Origin: Trifolium pratense | Taxonomy: Eukaryota > Streptophyta > Magnoliopsida > Fabales > Fabaceae | Assembly: GCF_020283565.1 (NCBI RefSeq) | Contig: NC_060061.1 | Location: 17,273,362 to 17,337,361, forward strand | DNA length: 64,000 nucleotides | Direction: 5' to 3' | The notes under the pieces: model-generated | What the model was told of the DNA's origin: nothing | Database searches by the model: none | What the model saw: only the letters and a program-made list of their open reading frames with translations | Part shown: piece by piece, positions 10,976-22,637 of the stretch | How the letters are laid out: each line of letters starts with the position of its first letter | How positions within the stretch are numbered: the stretch's first letter is position 1 | Translations under genes and position numbers: made by a program

Positions 10976-12561
10976 AATGAAAAAGATCAAGAAAAAAGAA
11001 CAAACACGCTAACTCTATTTCAAGGAAAAGAAACAAAAACTGACCCCTTCCTCTTCCTCCTCTAGTGGCTATTTTTTAAAGTCATTTAATTACCGCAAAA
11101 CTTTTCATAATTGAGTTAAATTTATGGAACGATCAGATTCATTCATTATTCAATGAATTTGACAAATAACTTTTTAATTTGCTTGTAATTTAGAATCGGA
11201 GAGAGTAAGTTTTAAATAATAATTACTACTTCATTTATAAATAAAGAAGTTTATCACTTATCACACGCTGGTGGTTGTTTTTTTAGTGAATTTGGTTGTT
11301 GGAATTAATGTGACTATAACAAGTGGATCATCCTGATTAATAAAGAATTAATGGATTTTTTTGTTGACTGTGGCCATTTTGTGGACCAAAACTAACACCT
11401 ACGTTGAAGATGTCTCAAATTTTAAGTGTGATATTGATTGGTAGCTAACTCTATTCTACCATGTTAATAATCATATGACCTCTAAAATATTTGTATATTA
11501 AAGCATTTTAAAATAAAAATTTTATAAAAAACACATTGAGTTTACAGAAAATAATTTTTTTGACACAAATAGAGTTTATAAAAAACAAATAGAGTTTACA
11601 GAAAATAATTAAATAAGTTAAGTTTTGTTAAGTCCAAATTTTGTGAGACCTTTTTTAACCAAAATTTTAAAATTTTTAGTCTTAGTTTGAACTAGAATTC
11701 TTAGACTCACCTTGTCATCGATCAATCAATAACATAACAAATATGTGTGTATTTTTCCGAACAATTTAATTTTTAGTGGAGTTCAGAACCGTTTGATTTT
11801 TTCTGATAACTTCAATTGAACGTACAACAAACTTTAAAAGAAAAACGTTGAATTTCAATAGTCTGAATACATAACTACATTTTTTGAATTTTTATAAAAA
11901 TTTATGGAGTTGATCTACTCAATAAGATCTTTGAATTCAACGGTTGGATTAAAAAAATATAATCCTGATATCGAGTTATTAAGCGGATTAAGTCAATAGA
12001 GACTTACTCATGGAGTTAACGGATCCCTTCTCAAATTAAATATCTTGGTTTTGTACCAAAAAATAAATAAATAAATATTTTGGTTAATTAATATTCCAGC
12101 ACTTTTAGTACTAGTGTGTATATATATTCGAATATTCCGGATGAAATGAATGAAGTGTTAGGTACACAAAAATTTTCTTTTCTTTTTTATATTAAGAAAC
12201 ATTTAGTAAAAATTTATTTATAGATATTAATTCATTTTAATACTGGATTATAACAAAATGACAAAACTAATAAGCCCCACCGATTTAAACGGGATAAGAC
12301 CAAAAATGAGGTTGCAACGTTCTTTCTTACAAATCCACAAGGAGATTAGGTTGGTTTTAGTTGGAAGAAATAATTGTACACCAAATGACGTGGATCCATG
12401 CTGTAGTCTCTATTTTATGACCCAAATTTTGAGTATATTCTCATATTTAAAATCTTAATCAACAATTGGGTCCTATCTTAACACATGTGTGCCAAATTAA
12501 CTCTTATTATTTACATTTGCGCGGCGATTAGAGATTGTTGTCTTATCCTTAATTTTCTTCC
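10976..12561. other. AT-rich spacer upstream of the DUF506 gene
   Basis: No gene was recognised. The short open frame near 12258 has no family resemblance. Confidence 0.45.
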
Positions 12562-12570
12562 TATATAAAC
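12562..12570 (+). promoter_or_regulatory. TATA box of the DUF506 gene
   Basis: TATATAAAC lies 100 nt before the start codon, leaving a leader of roughly 70 nt. Confidence 0.6.
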
Positions 12571-12634
12571 ACATTCATTGTTCATTATATTTTCCACATA
12601 CAAAAACATTTGAGTCAAATATTAATAATTGTAA

Positions 12635-12664
12635 CATCATCATCATCATCATCATCATCATCAT
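12635..12664. repeat. (CAT)10 microsatellite running into the start codon
   Basis: Ten CAT units end in CATGGG. The final AT plus G forms the initiator ATG at 12663, so the leader ends in a length-variable repeat with an ATG in the repeat's own frame. Confidence 0.9.
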
Positions 12665-14721
12665 GGGTGCAACATCTATGGCTCATGTTACTAGGTATTT
12701 GCCAGCTGGTTTTCGAAGGGAATTGTCTAGACAAAAGTTACAACAATATGGTGAAACAAATCTTGGTGATGTTGAATTTGATTTTCTAGTTGATCATTGT
12801 GATGAGTTTCAAAATAATGAAATGGAATTGGATTTTGAAGATGATTGTGAAGATAAGGTTAATGATGATGGTTTCAATGATGAGGAGAGTAGAAATTTTT
12901 GGGATAATCAACTTCAACTTTTGCAGGTAATTAATCATTTATTCATGTGATTTGTATATGTATTAATTGTGTTCTTAATTAATTATAAATCTTGATATAT
13001 AGTTGCAACAATTTCTTCTTCATTCTTATCTCATGTAGTATGTCTCAATGATATACGATTGAAGTTTCAAAACTTGAGATCTAGAAAATTAAAATCCAGA
13101 TCAAACATTAAAGTTTTAAGTATTTATACAAAATTCGAAATCTATAATGACTTATTCAATAAGTAATTATCAGCGATATTATGTAAGGAACGAAGTTTGA
13201 ATTATAAATTTCTCATTTCTTCATGTTTAAAGTATGTATATTTAGCCATTAGACCATTAGACTAAATATTAGTCTATCTCCTGAAATCAATGTTTGAATT
13301 TCAGTCAAAAAATGTTTATATTTAGCGTCCGACACAGAATTAACTATCATATATTTTGTGATGTGTTGACCAATTAAATTGGTTTTTATTTGATGCAGAC
13401 TCATATATACAGAACAAGTTCTATGGAATTAAGCATAAGAAATGCAACAAAAGAAGGTGTTGAAGAAATAGATAGATCAAAAATAGAATGCAGTTGTAGT
13501 AGACAAATTGGTGTAGCCAGCTCATGTCCAAATTGTTTTATGAGTCAAGTCTCAAGATACCTCCAAAATGCAGGTTTCAACAGTGCCATTTGCAATACTA
13601 AATGGAAAAGTTCACATAATATTCCATCAGGTAATTTAATTTAATTGAGTTAGTAGGAGTAATTTTTTACACTTTTGCTTAAACAATCAAGCAATATAAT
13701 AATATTTTCAACAAATGCATGCATTTTTTTCTCTTTGACCCAATTGCAACACTTTTTTCTATTAACAGATTTGTCTCATATATTAACTATTTTAACCTTA
13801 AAGTCCCTTTCATATCACTAAACTATGTTACATTGTTACCTTTCTCATTTATTAATCAGCATCATTAGCTATCTTAATCTTAATCTTAATAATAAATAGC
13901 CACTAGGTTAGGTGTATATATTTTTCAAAAGCAATAGGACCTCTTATTAAAAAATTAAGGTGTTAGGTACAAGCCTATTGAAATCAAAATTTTGCACCTG
14001 CAAATACATTTAGAGCCCATTTGTTATAATTTTATTTTTTTTTTTACTTTTTTTTAAATGATGACTTTAAAATTTTCATTTGTTTGTTAAAAATGTTTCA
14101 AATGAAAATTTATTTTGAGTAGCTTATTTGTTAAAAATGATTCAAATAAAAATTTAAAATTTATTTTGAGTAGCCTGTCTTAAAAATAATTCAATAGTTA
14201 ATTTTTTTTATTATTATTATTTTAAACAAACACAAAATAATTATACACTGATCAAAGCTAACAATTATACCATAATCACTTTTTCAGGGGAGCATACATT
14301 TTTGGATGTGGTATATAATACAAGCAAAGAAAAAGCAGATATTAGAGTGATCATAGAACTAAACTTTAGAGCACAATTTGAAATTGGAAAAGCAAGTGAA
14401 AACTACAATTGTCTTGTAAGAAAACTCCCTGAGGTGTATGTTGGAAAAGCAGAGAGATTAACTAACATAATCAAGATTATGTGTTTGGCAGCTAAAAAAT
14501 GTTTAAAGGAAAATAAAATGCACATGGGACCATGGAGAAAACAAAAATACATGCAAGCTAAATGGTTAGGTCCATGTAAAAGGAACACTTCAATAAATTC
14601 ACTTTCAATGGGTTATTCTGAGAGGATTAGTCCAAAACAAAAGCCAAAGGCTTCATTGTTAACTGTGGATTTACTAGAGAAGGTTCCTAATATGCATTAT
14701 ACTGCACTTGAAGTTGTGTGA
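12663..14721 (+). CDS. DUF506 / PDDEXK-like family protein, three exons, 309 aa
   Basis: Predicted CDS: 12663-12926, 13399-13630, 14288-14721. Both introns have GT-AG borders (CAG|GTAATT, GCAG|ACT; TCAG|GTAATT, TCAG|GGG). The frame is kept throughout: 264+232+434 nt. The N-terminus is variable with an acidic stretch (residues ~40-80). Exon 1 ends in an F-W-D-N-Q-L-Q motif. Exon 2 carries a Cys-rich stretch (CSCSRQ...CPNC) and a Y-L-Q-N-A-G-F-N-S-A-I-C motif. Exon 3 has G-E-H-T-F-L-D-V, then F-R-A-Q-F-E-I and P-W-R-K-Q-K-Y-M-Q-A-K-W. This order and these blocks are typical of plant DUF506 proteins, a PD-(D/E)XK-like fold family. One Arabidopsis member is reported to repress root-hair growth; the function of this copy is unknown. 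The gene has its own TATA box and looks intact. Confidence 0.88.
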
Positions 14722-15523
14722 ATTGTTATTTTTGGTGTATTGGTTAAGATATGAGAGTTGATATTGGAACACACGCGGTCGGGACACCGTACATAAAGTA
14801 TTTTTCTCCTTGAATGATGAGCGCGGAAACTAAGGCCGAGGAAAAAAGAAAGGCAAAACTTGTTACGATCATATGAAAATACGGTGTCGGGTGTTCCTAA
14901 ATTATTTCTGTAATATAGAATTTTGTTTTTTTTTTCTTTATTTCTATAGTGAGAAAGGTGTGAATCAAATATCATTTCATGAGCATGTAAAAAATTTATA
15001 GCAATATATATAGGAACTTATAAATTTCAAAGGCCAAATAAGACATATACCTATTTTTGTTGATTGAGAATGAGAAGGAAGCATTTGACTTGAGAACATA
15101 ATACAATGTAGCAGTGTTATTTTGTGCAGTTCTATTTATTTTTACCTTTTAGGTGAAACTAATATACATTGTTTTTGTCCACAAAGTTCGTCAATCGATA
15201 GAAATGTCGAAATTGTTAGATCGGATGTTATAATTGAAATTTGAACTCTATTTTTTTCACTTTATATATGTGTGAGTTTTCAATGACTTATTATTTTGTC
15301 TATTAAAAAAAAAATTACTTTTCTTGTGTTATAAATTCATATTTTGTTTTGTCTTTTAATAATAAAATAAAATATAAAATAAATTTCAATGAAGAAAAAA
15401 TGCACTTTCAAGGTTCATTGTATATTTAATGTATTTGGTCCATAATATAGACCAGATACATTAAATATACAGTGAACTTAAAAAGTAAATTTTTGTTTAT
15501 AAAGTGTTACGAATGGAACAGTT
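14722..15523. other. 3' flank of the DUF506 gene and spacer
   Basis: No gene is seen. At about 15395-15490 an imperfect hairpin (words TGTATATTTAATGTAT and ATACATTAAATATACA) suggests a degraded Stowaway-like MITE without clear ends. Confidence 0.45.
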
Positions 15524-15550
15524 TTATTAAAATGTGTGTGTGTGTGTGTT

Positions 15551-15686
15551 TTTTTTTTGGTCAGGTAGCCTAGTGGCTTAAAATTCCACCTTTAAAGATG
15601 GATAAATGGAGTGTCTAGGGTTTGAACCCCGGCTCTTGCATATAAAATGCTGATGTCCCTACCAACTGAACTAAGCTCACGTGGAC
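15551..15686 (-). mobile_element. tRNA-derived SINE, copy 1, with a 14-bp TSD
   Basis: Read on the minus strand it begins GTCCACGTGAGCTTAGTTCA, contains a B-box-like GGGTTTGAAC-type block (seen as GGGTTTGAACCCC on plus) and ends in poly-A (poly-T at 15549-15558 on plus). The duplication TTATTAAAATGTGT is exact at 15524-15537 and 15687-15700. A TG tract lies between the tail and the left duplication. It is the same family as the copy at 22051. Confidence 0.82.
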
Positions 15687-15734
15687 TTATTAAAATGTGT
15701 TAATCATGAGTATAAGAAATATTTTAATATATTG

Positions 15735-16735
15735 GAGGTTTGCTTTCTTTACCCATTAAGTTTGGGGGGTTAGGTTTGTATTCAGCAGAAGAATCTACCT
15801 CATATGTCTTTGTGGCTTTCAGGGCTCAACCTTGAGTTTTGCAAGATCATATCTTGAGAGACAGGAGAGTGTGTGGTATGGAATTGAATTTTGACAATGT
15901 TTTGGACGGTATTCGGGATACGATTTCAACTTTTAACTTTAGCAATTTTCCTAACAAGGACACCGTCCCCCTAAAGTCCAACATGTTTTAGCGAGTGTTC
16001 TTTTTAGTAAAATTGTTCAGGACATGAAAGTTGATTTTGTCAAGACTAAAAGCAGTTTTTGGGTGTTTGAAAGCGGCACATGCTCAAACTTTATCCTCAC
16101 TATCCCATTGATGGGTTAGACCAACACATGTATCGTATCATCCTTAGGTATCACCTCATGGTTATGTTTTCCTAAGGATGAGGCTTGCACTGTTTATCGT
16201 AAAGCGTGCCTCAACACTTTTGGGGAGCATGCAGTTCATTGTATGGAACTTCTAGGCTTCAAATACAGACATGACCTGATGAGAGATGTGTTTTTTGATA
16301 TTTTTAGGCATGCGAGTATTTCTGTGAAAAAAAGAGACACTAGTGAATTTTTTGACTGACCCACAAGAAGGGAGATTGACTTTCGCCCGACAGATGTTCT
16401 GGTGTTTGGATGGGTAAGTGAGAAACATACTTGTGTAGATTGGAGTTTCCCCACTTGTGGGAATAGGGGTCACATATTTTACTGTCGGACGGGCAGTCCT
16501 CAAAGATGTTTCAAGTAAAATGGCCAAACATGATAAAATGTGCTCTGACAATCAACACGTTTTTATATTGTTTGCATTCGACATCTTTGACTTTCTAGCA
16601 CCAGAGACTGTAAGCCTTTTGAAAAGAGTTCAAAAGGTCATGCATAGTAATGTTGTGTTGTCTAGGTCTATGAATGTAATTTTTCAAAGATTGGATTTTG
16701 CTATAAATAAAAGTTTAACGGTGCAGTTTATTGTC
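15735..16735 (+). pseudogene. Decayed non-LTR retroelement C-terminus, restriction-like-endonuclease-type
   Basis: Translations in shifting plus frames contain, in order: F-G-G-L-G-L-Y (about 15760); G-E-H-A-V-H-C (16223); K-Y-R-H-D-L-M-R-D (about 16260); D-F-R-P-T-D-V-L-V-F (about 16379); C-V-D-W (about 16433); and V-T-Y-F-T-V-G-R-A-V (16469). Similar blocks are seen in plant proteins annotated as reverse-transcriptase related. The H..C, RHD, RP-D and V-D spacing resembles the C-terminal PD-(D/E)XK nuclease of R2/CRE-like non-LTR elements; that link is inference. Several stops and frameshifts make it non-functional, and no RT core was found upstream. Confidence 0.5.
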
Positions 16736-16758
16736 TATATCTTTTGTTCTTATATAAT

Positions 16759-16762
<4 letters not shown>

Positions 16763-16815
<53 letters not shown>
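16763..16815. repeat. (TA)n microsatellite
   Basis: About 26 uninterrupted TA units lie just 3' of the retroelement relic. Confidence 0.95.
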
Positions 16816-16820
<5 letters not shown>

Positions 16821-17572
16821 CTATTGGATAAAGAAGAATCAACCATTTGCAAATATGTAATAGTATTATTACCTCAAAGAATAAACGAGATACGCTAATA
16901 TTAGGACGACGAGGAAACATTGTGCCAAAAAGTCATCTCATTCTCATCACTATATAATGAAAATAAATACATAAAATTGGTTATAAAACTATAATTTTAG
17001 TTTGGATCTTGCTAACGAGTGTCTCCGGACACTCTTTAAGTATTTCATTTAAAGAAATTTTTGATTCAAAAAGTTAAATACTACAATTTTCAATGCGTTG
17101 ACTTTATGCATTCCCAAATTATTTTTATAAAAAACTTACTATTTAAAAGCTTAAAAAGTGTCCCGAAGGCACTTGTTAGCATTTACTTTAGTGTTGTGAA
17201 ATGTAATTTATATTCCATAAAATTAGAGAAATGTGGTCGAAGAAGACGATAGAAATGGGTGAAATAAAATGAAATTAAAAATGAGATGTAGTTAAAAGGG
17301 ATACGGATACAGGGCATTATATGAATTTTGAAAATGAGTGGGGGTGTAAAAGCCAAATATAGGGTATAAAACAATATTTCCGTTTCTAATTTTCAAGCCT
17401 GCTTTAGTAAATAATGGGCCAGAGCCAAGTTCAAACCATCAAGGCTGACAGCGGCGCTTCAAGCTTTGAGAGTGCATACTCTAGTTTCTTTTCGCGCTCC
17501 TGAGTTTTCTATTTTACCCCCTTCATAAGTTAGATGTCAAATGTAAAATAGCAAAAATTGAAAAGAGAAAAA

Positions 17573-17920
17573 AAAACTATTTAAGTAGCGAACCTTATAA
17601 AAATCGAATTTATTTGTCCCCCTCACCCTTTCCTCACCTCCGATAAAAATATTTTGAATGAAATTAACATCGTTCGCAAATTAAAATGTGAACCCTTCCT
17701 TCACCCATTAAAATATTTTGACTAAAACATTGTACGAGTGAGCGATTAATTTTTTTTCTTTCCAATTTATAGAATTCTATAACGTGAAACCACTTTAACT
17801 TGTGAATGGGATTTTATTCAAAATATTTTCATGGGGGAGGAAAGGGTGAGGAGACAAAAAAATTTGTTTTTTTATAATCGTTACTTAAAGTGCGAACTTT
17901 GTCCGCTACTTAAGTAACAA
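17573..17920. mobile_element. Imperfect foldback element with TTAAGTAGCGAAC-type ends
   Basis: The left arm contains CCTCACCCTTTCCTC and AATATTTTGAATGAAAT. The right arm carries their reverse complements (GAGGAAAGGGTGAGG; ATTTTATTCAAAATATT). TTAAGTAGCG/CGCTACTTAAG words occur near both ends and again at about 18030. It is non-coding, the boundaries are approximate and no duplication was found. Confidence 0.45.
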
Positions 17921-19739
17921 ACTGTGTTTTTTTCTAGAATATTTTCATGGGTTACGTGACGGGTGCAAACACAAGGGTTGGGGTAAAATAATTTGTTGTT
18001 TGTTATTTAAGGTGCGAACCGTGTTTACAACTTAAGTAGCGAACAAGAAATTTAGAAGAGCGCACGAGAAATTATTGGAGGCACGAAAAGAAATACTCTA
18101 ATAATTAATGATAATTTATTTCCCCTAGGACAGTTGACAGGGCATATGAATATGGTCCTATGATACTCGTCTTCATAACTCAAGTTTAAAAACTATCCAT
18201 ATCTAAATATGTATTTGTGCGGGTAACAATTTTAATACTCATAGTCATATCCTTTGGATATATAAGTGTACATACTTATTTATGTTACCCGCACTCTAAC
18301 TATAAAAATAAAAAATTTGTTTGTGGTCTTTTATCTTATTTTTTTTAAGCAAGTTAGTGATTTTCCATTTTTTGTTTAGGTTATTTATCTAAGTGTGCAT
18401 AATGGAGTGCATATTTTTTGTTTAGGTTATTTATCTTTTGTACTTAAAATTGGGTTTAACATTGTTGGTATTTCAAGTGTGAATTGAGTCTCACATTTGA
18501 TAGAAACACTTTATAAGTAAGAGAACACGTGAACCTAATGCCTTAAAACTTTGAGTTAAGATGTGATATTAAACTCATTTATGTAATTATTCAAGGCGCA
18601 ATGTGATGATCCCGAACCTCCTCACGACTCAACAAACATATTTTAAATTATGTGTCAAACAGCATGATGATATACAATAATCAAATGTCATGAAATTACA
18701 ATCAAATTTATTAAAAACGTTGATTTTATTTTAATAAGTTATTTATCTTTTACAATTTAATTAATAAAGTGTAAATAATTAATCTACCCGATAAATATAC
18801 ATTAACATATTATGCAATTTCGTCAAAAAATTTAAATCAAGTACAAATTTTTTAACAAAGAGATCAAAATTGTACTCCTTCTCTACCTCATTCTCCTGGA
18901 CAACGACTTTTGGAATTTTCCTCCACAGCTCCACTCCTCAAACGAAACGTTTCTCAGCCTTAAAACACAACAAAACGGGACAAAATCAGGAAAACAAAAC
19001 ACAAGCAACAAATCATGTTCATGTCATGTCCACCTACCTCCTGTGTCTGACTTGACTTTTTATCTTCTGCTTTCCCAACACCTTCTCAGCTGTAGATTTT
19101 TTTTCTTCCTTTCATAATCGGATCACCACATATTTTGTAAAAATAGTCAAGACTCGGGTTCTATTTGACAAATAACTTATAAGTTAGTTTAAGTAAATAA
19201 TAGATTTATAATTGATAAATTAGTTTATAATTGTCTGTCAAAAATAAAAAATAAAGTTTATAATTTATAAACTTATAACGAATAATTTATAAACTAATGT
19301 ATAAGATATGTTAGCTAATTGAATTGTACTGTTTGATAAAATTAGTGGTTATATTTAATTAATAATTAATTTTTTAAAAGTAAAATAATAAGGATAAAAT
19401 TGAGAGATTGAAAATGATAAGTTGTAAATTTTAAGCTATACTATTTCGATTTCATATATAAATAAAATTTGATTTTTTAGATTCATTAAAAAAAAGTAAT
19501 GTATCTACTGTAATATACTATATTATTATGTGGAATTCTATGTCAAACTTCAAACTTAAATGAATTTAACCTATCAAAATCAAAATAAGCTATAAACTAC
19601 ACATCCAAGTAAAATTATTGAATTTAGTCAAACTTCAATGCTATAATTATTAGTGATTGCATACACTTTTGTTTTCTCCCAAAAAAAATTATTGACATTG
19701 AAATTATTTCGTTAGAAACATGTTAGTTACTAAAAGTAT
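17921..19739. other. AT-rich spacer, no gene seen
   Basis: Further TTAAGTAGCGAAC-like words lie near 18030. The short open frame near 18870 has no recognisable similarity. At 19440-19560 there is a vague Stowaway-like hairpin. Confidence 0.45.
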
Positions 19740-20790
19740 CCCATCTACCTTGGGAGGGGGTTAAGGCAGTGAGATCCTCTCTCTTCTTATCTCTTCATCA
19801 TAGTGACTAAGGGGTTAACAACTTTGCTAAAGAGTTCGGTAGCAAGAGGAGATTTACATGGAGTGAAAATTTGTAGAGGGCGTCGCCGGTATTCCACCTT
19901 CTTTTTTGTTGATGATTGCTTCTTGTTTTGCAGGTCAATTTTAGATGAAACTAATCACCTAATGCAAATTCTCAAGACTTATGAAAAAACTTCCGGCCAA
20001 GAAATAAATTTGACAAACTTTAGTAGGAATCTAAGCATGGCAGCCCAAAAAGATCTCTCTAGAATCACGGGAGTCAGACATGTACTTGGAACCGACAATT
20101 ATCTAGGTCTCCCTTCTATGATAGGCAGGAAAAAAGGGGATATTTTTGCTTATATAGAGGATAGGATTTGGAAGCGGATGAACTCTCGGAGAGGAAGAAC
20201 TTTGTCCAAAGTAGGTAAATAGGTGACGATCAAGTTAGTTTTGCAAGTCATCCCATCTTATGTGATGAGTGTCTATCTTCTACCGGAGGCTACAATTAAA
20301 TAAATCGAAAGAATAATGAACTCCTTTTGGCGGGGAGGTGGGGCGAATAATAAAGGGATGAGATGGTTGGCATGGGATCAAATGGCCTGTCCAAAAGCTT
20401 TATGAGGTACGGGGTTTAGAGACCTACACACTTTTAATTTGGCAATGATAGCAAAACAAGGTTATCATGACAAAACCACACACATTAGTAACCAAAATAT
20501 ACAAAGCAAGGTACTTTCCTAATTTCTCTCCTTTTGATTCTCAACTTGGTCATAATTCGAGCTATGTTTGGCGTTGTATTTGTAAAGCTCGCCATATTCT
20601 AATGAATTATTATTGGTGGACTATTGGAAAAGAGACTAATATAAAAGTCATGAGTGATCCATGGTTGATAGGGAAAGAAGGAGATTGAATTCAATTCCCA
20701 CAAGTACAGGGTGCGTATAATATTACCGCTATTGAGCTCATGTCACCAAATGAGAAAATGTGAGATAAAGTCCACATTTCCTTTGGATGT
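19740..20790 (+). pseudogene. Truncated LINE (L1-type) reverse transcriptase with zinc-binding end
   Basis: Open from about 19803 to 20222, the frame shows F-F-V-D-D, the RT catalytic box (normally F-A-D-D), followed by C-F-L-F-C-R. Then come a thumb-like segment with N-Y-L-G-L-P and I-W-K-R-M. After in-frame stops (20220, about 20301, about 20403) similarity resumes with S-F-W-R-G and G-F-R-D-L. In the frame at 20467-20688, L-G-H-N-S-S-Y-V-W-R and D-P-W-L appear. This is the order in plant L1-type ORF2 proteins. There is no endonuclease and the 5' part is missing: a dead fragment. Confidence 0.8.
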
Positions 20791-21521
20791 GGAAATAGGG
20801 ATGAAATGAGGGATGTAATTGGAGAATCTAATATTATAGGGATGAAATCCAAATTTATTTTTTTACGGGGATTAAATATTGATTTCACTCATATTACTGG
20901 GACTAAAATAGGGATTAACCCTAAGTTTTTTGGTCATATAAATATCTCAAATTTCGTGTTTTGTCTCTATAATTTTTTTAACAAATTTTGGTCCTTTAAA
21001 CATTTTATGTCACTACTTTCAATCCTTGCTTTAAGTGAACACATGTACATTATAAAAATTTATCCTACAAAAGTATTTTTTTAAAAAAAAACTTTCAAGA
21101 TCCTAAATTTTTATTGATATACCAACATATATTACCTAGTTAGTTTATTATGAATGAAGTGCTATAAGCGCACTTTATTAAAAATAAAAAATTGTGTCAA
21201 CTAGTGTTCTTAGGACATTAGTTTTAGGTTCATAGAACATTTAATGTATCTAATTCATATTGTAGACTAAATATATCAAACATCAAACATACTCTGAACT
21301 TAAAAAGTATATAAAAAAAAAATATAATAAGGACAGGAGGAAGTATTCTTTACATTTAATTGAACATAATACTTTTTCTTATAGTATATTTTAAGCGCTT
21401 AAGCTACACAAGTTCCAAAACAATTTTTCTATTTTTAGTTTTCTTAACTAGTACTCCGAGGATACTAGTTATCATTTTTCGTTAAAAAAAAATCCTCAAG
21501 ATATATACGAATTTAAAATTA
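20791..21521. other. Spacer with a truncated Stowaway end
   Basis: GGACAGGAGGAAG next to TA at about 21330-21343 looks like one Stowaway terminus, with a hairpin-like body (21225-21310) but no good left end. No gene is seen. Confidence 0.4.
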
Positions 21522-21815
21522 CTTCATCCGATTCTATATATAAGAAAAAAATTATTTTTTGATTCATCGTAAAATTGATGTATCTAGACTATAATGTTGT
21601 CTAGATACATCAACTTTACAATAAATCCAAAAAGCAAATTTTTCTTATACTCAATTCAATCCTTAATATAAGAAATAGTTTGTTTTTCAGATTCATATAA
21701 TGTTTAATGTATTTGGTCTATTTTTTAGACTAAATACATCAATCATTCTATGTATTTAAAATGTTAACTTTTTCTTATATTAAGGACTGGAGGGAGTATA
21801 TAGGAGCGGAGGGAG
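21522..21815. mobile_element. Outer Stowaway MITE, interrupted by another Stowaway
   Basis: The left terminus is CTTCATCCGATTCTATATA. The right terminus, reverse complemented, is CTCCCTCCGCTCCTATATA. TA flanks both sides. Without the inner element it would be about 145 bp, with arms continuing into ATAAGAAAAA. Confidence 0.75.
21650..21796. mobile_element. Inner Stowaway MITE
   Basis: The left end is CTCAATTCAATCCTTAATAT. The right end, reverse complemented, is CTCCCTCCAGTCCTTAATAT. TA lies at 21648-21649 and 21797-21798. It sits at a TA inside the outer element near its 3' end. Left-end mismatches against the consensus-like right end show some age. Confidence 0.75.
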
Positions 21816-22050
21816 TACTAGAAATATTTTATTTTGGTTTTAATCTATACTATATATATAAAGAGAATACATGAGTTTTGGTGTGAATTTTTTTAGTAAC
21901 AATAAAAATCATTTATTAACAAATTCACTATAACATATGATATGACACATTTTTTTAGTAGCAAATTTTTTTTATTAACGAACTGAGCATAACATAAAAC
22001 ATATCTTTCATTTTTTTTTTTTTTTTTGTGAACATAAATTAAACATAGAC

Positions 22051-22192
22051 GTCCCCATGAGCTTAGCTCAATTGGTTGGGACATCAGCATTTTATATGCA
22101 GGAGCCAGGGTTCGAACCCTGGACACTCCACTTATCCATCTTTAAAAGTGGAATTTCAAGCCACTAGGCTACCTGACAAAAAAAAAAAAAAA
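22051..22192 (+). mobile_element. tRNA-derived SINE, copy 2, with a 15-bp TSD and poly-A tail
   Basis: The body starts GTCCCCATGAGCTTAGCTCA. It has an A-box-like TTAGCTCAATTGGTTGG and a B-box GGTTCGAACCC and ends in about 16 A. The duplication AAATTAAACATAGAC is perfect at 22036-22050 and 22193-22207. The perfect duplication and long tail indicate a fairly recent insertion. It is the reverse orientation of copy 1. Confidence 0.92.
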
Positions 22193-22510
22193 AAATTAAA
22201 CATAGACATACGCGCTTCCTAATCATCATAAAACAATTAGTAGAAACTTATTCTCTACCATACCCTACCTGGCTATCCTTAGTTCCAGCAGAGGTACCCA
22301 CCTCATCATTATCAACATGTGCATTATTGGAGAGAATCTACGGTCACCATTTCCAGCGTGTGTCATACGACCAAGTACATTTCACATTCACATTGACCAT
22401 TTCCAGTATTTTTTTTATTATAAAATTCTACGAAATATTCTAGGTCTAACGCTTTTTTGTTTGAAAAAAAAAACACTTATTTCACCCTTTTAAAAAGAAA
22501 TAACATTATA

Positions 22511-22635
22511 CTCATCCCGTTTCAAAGTATAAGTAAAAATTGGTCAATAAAAATGAATATATTTGATCCAAATTTTTAACTAAATACATTAAATTTTTTT
22601 GACTCAATTTTACTTATATTTTAGGACGGAAAAAA
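22511..22635. mobile_element. Stowaway-like MITE
   Basis: The left end CTCATCCCGTTTCAAAGTATAAGT pairs with the right end ACTTATATTTTAGGACGG. TA flanks lie at 22509-22510 and 22636-22637. The interior contains the ATTTGATCC...AAATACATTAAAT hairpin. Confidence 0.6.
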
Positions 22636-22637
22636 TA

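Noticed and set aside
22051..22192. A functional tRNA gene inside the SINE
   Set aside because: It has A- and B-box-like blocks but no proper acceptor stem or anticodon arm, and is flanked by a duplication and poly-A.
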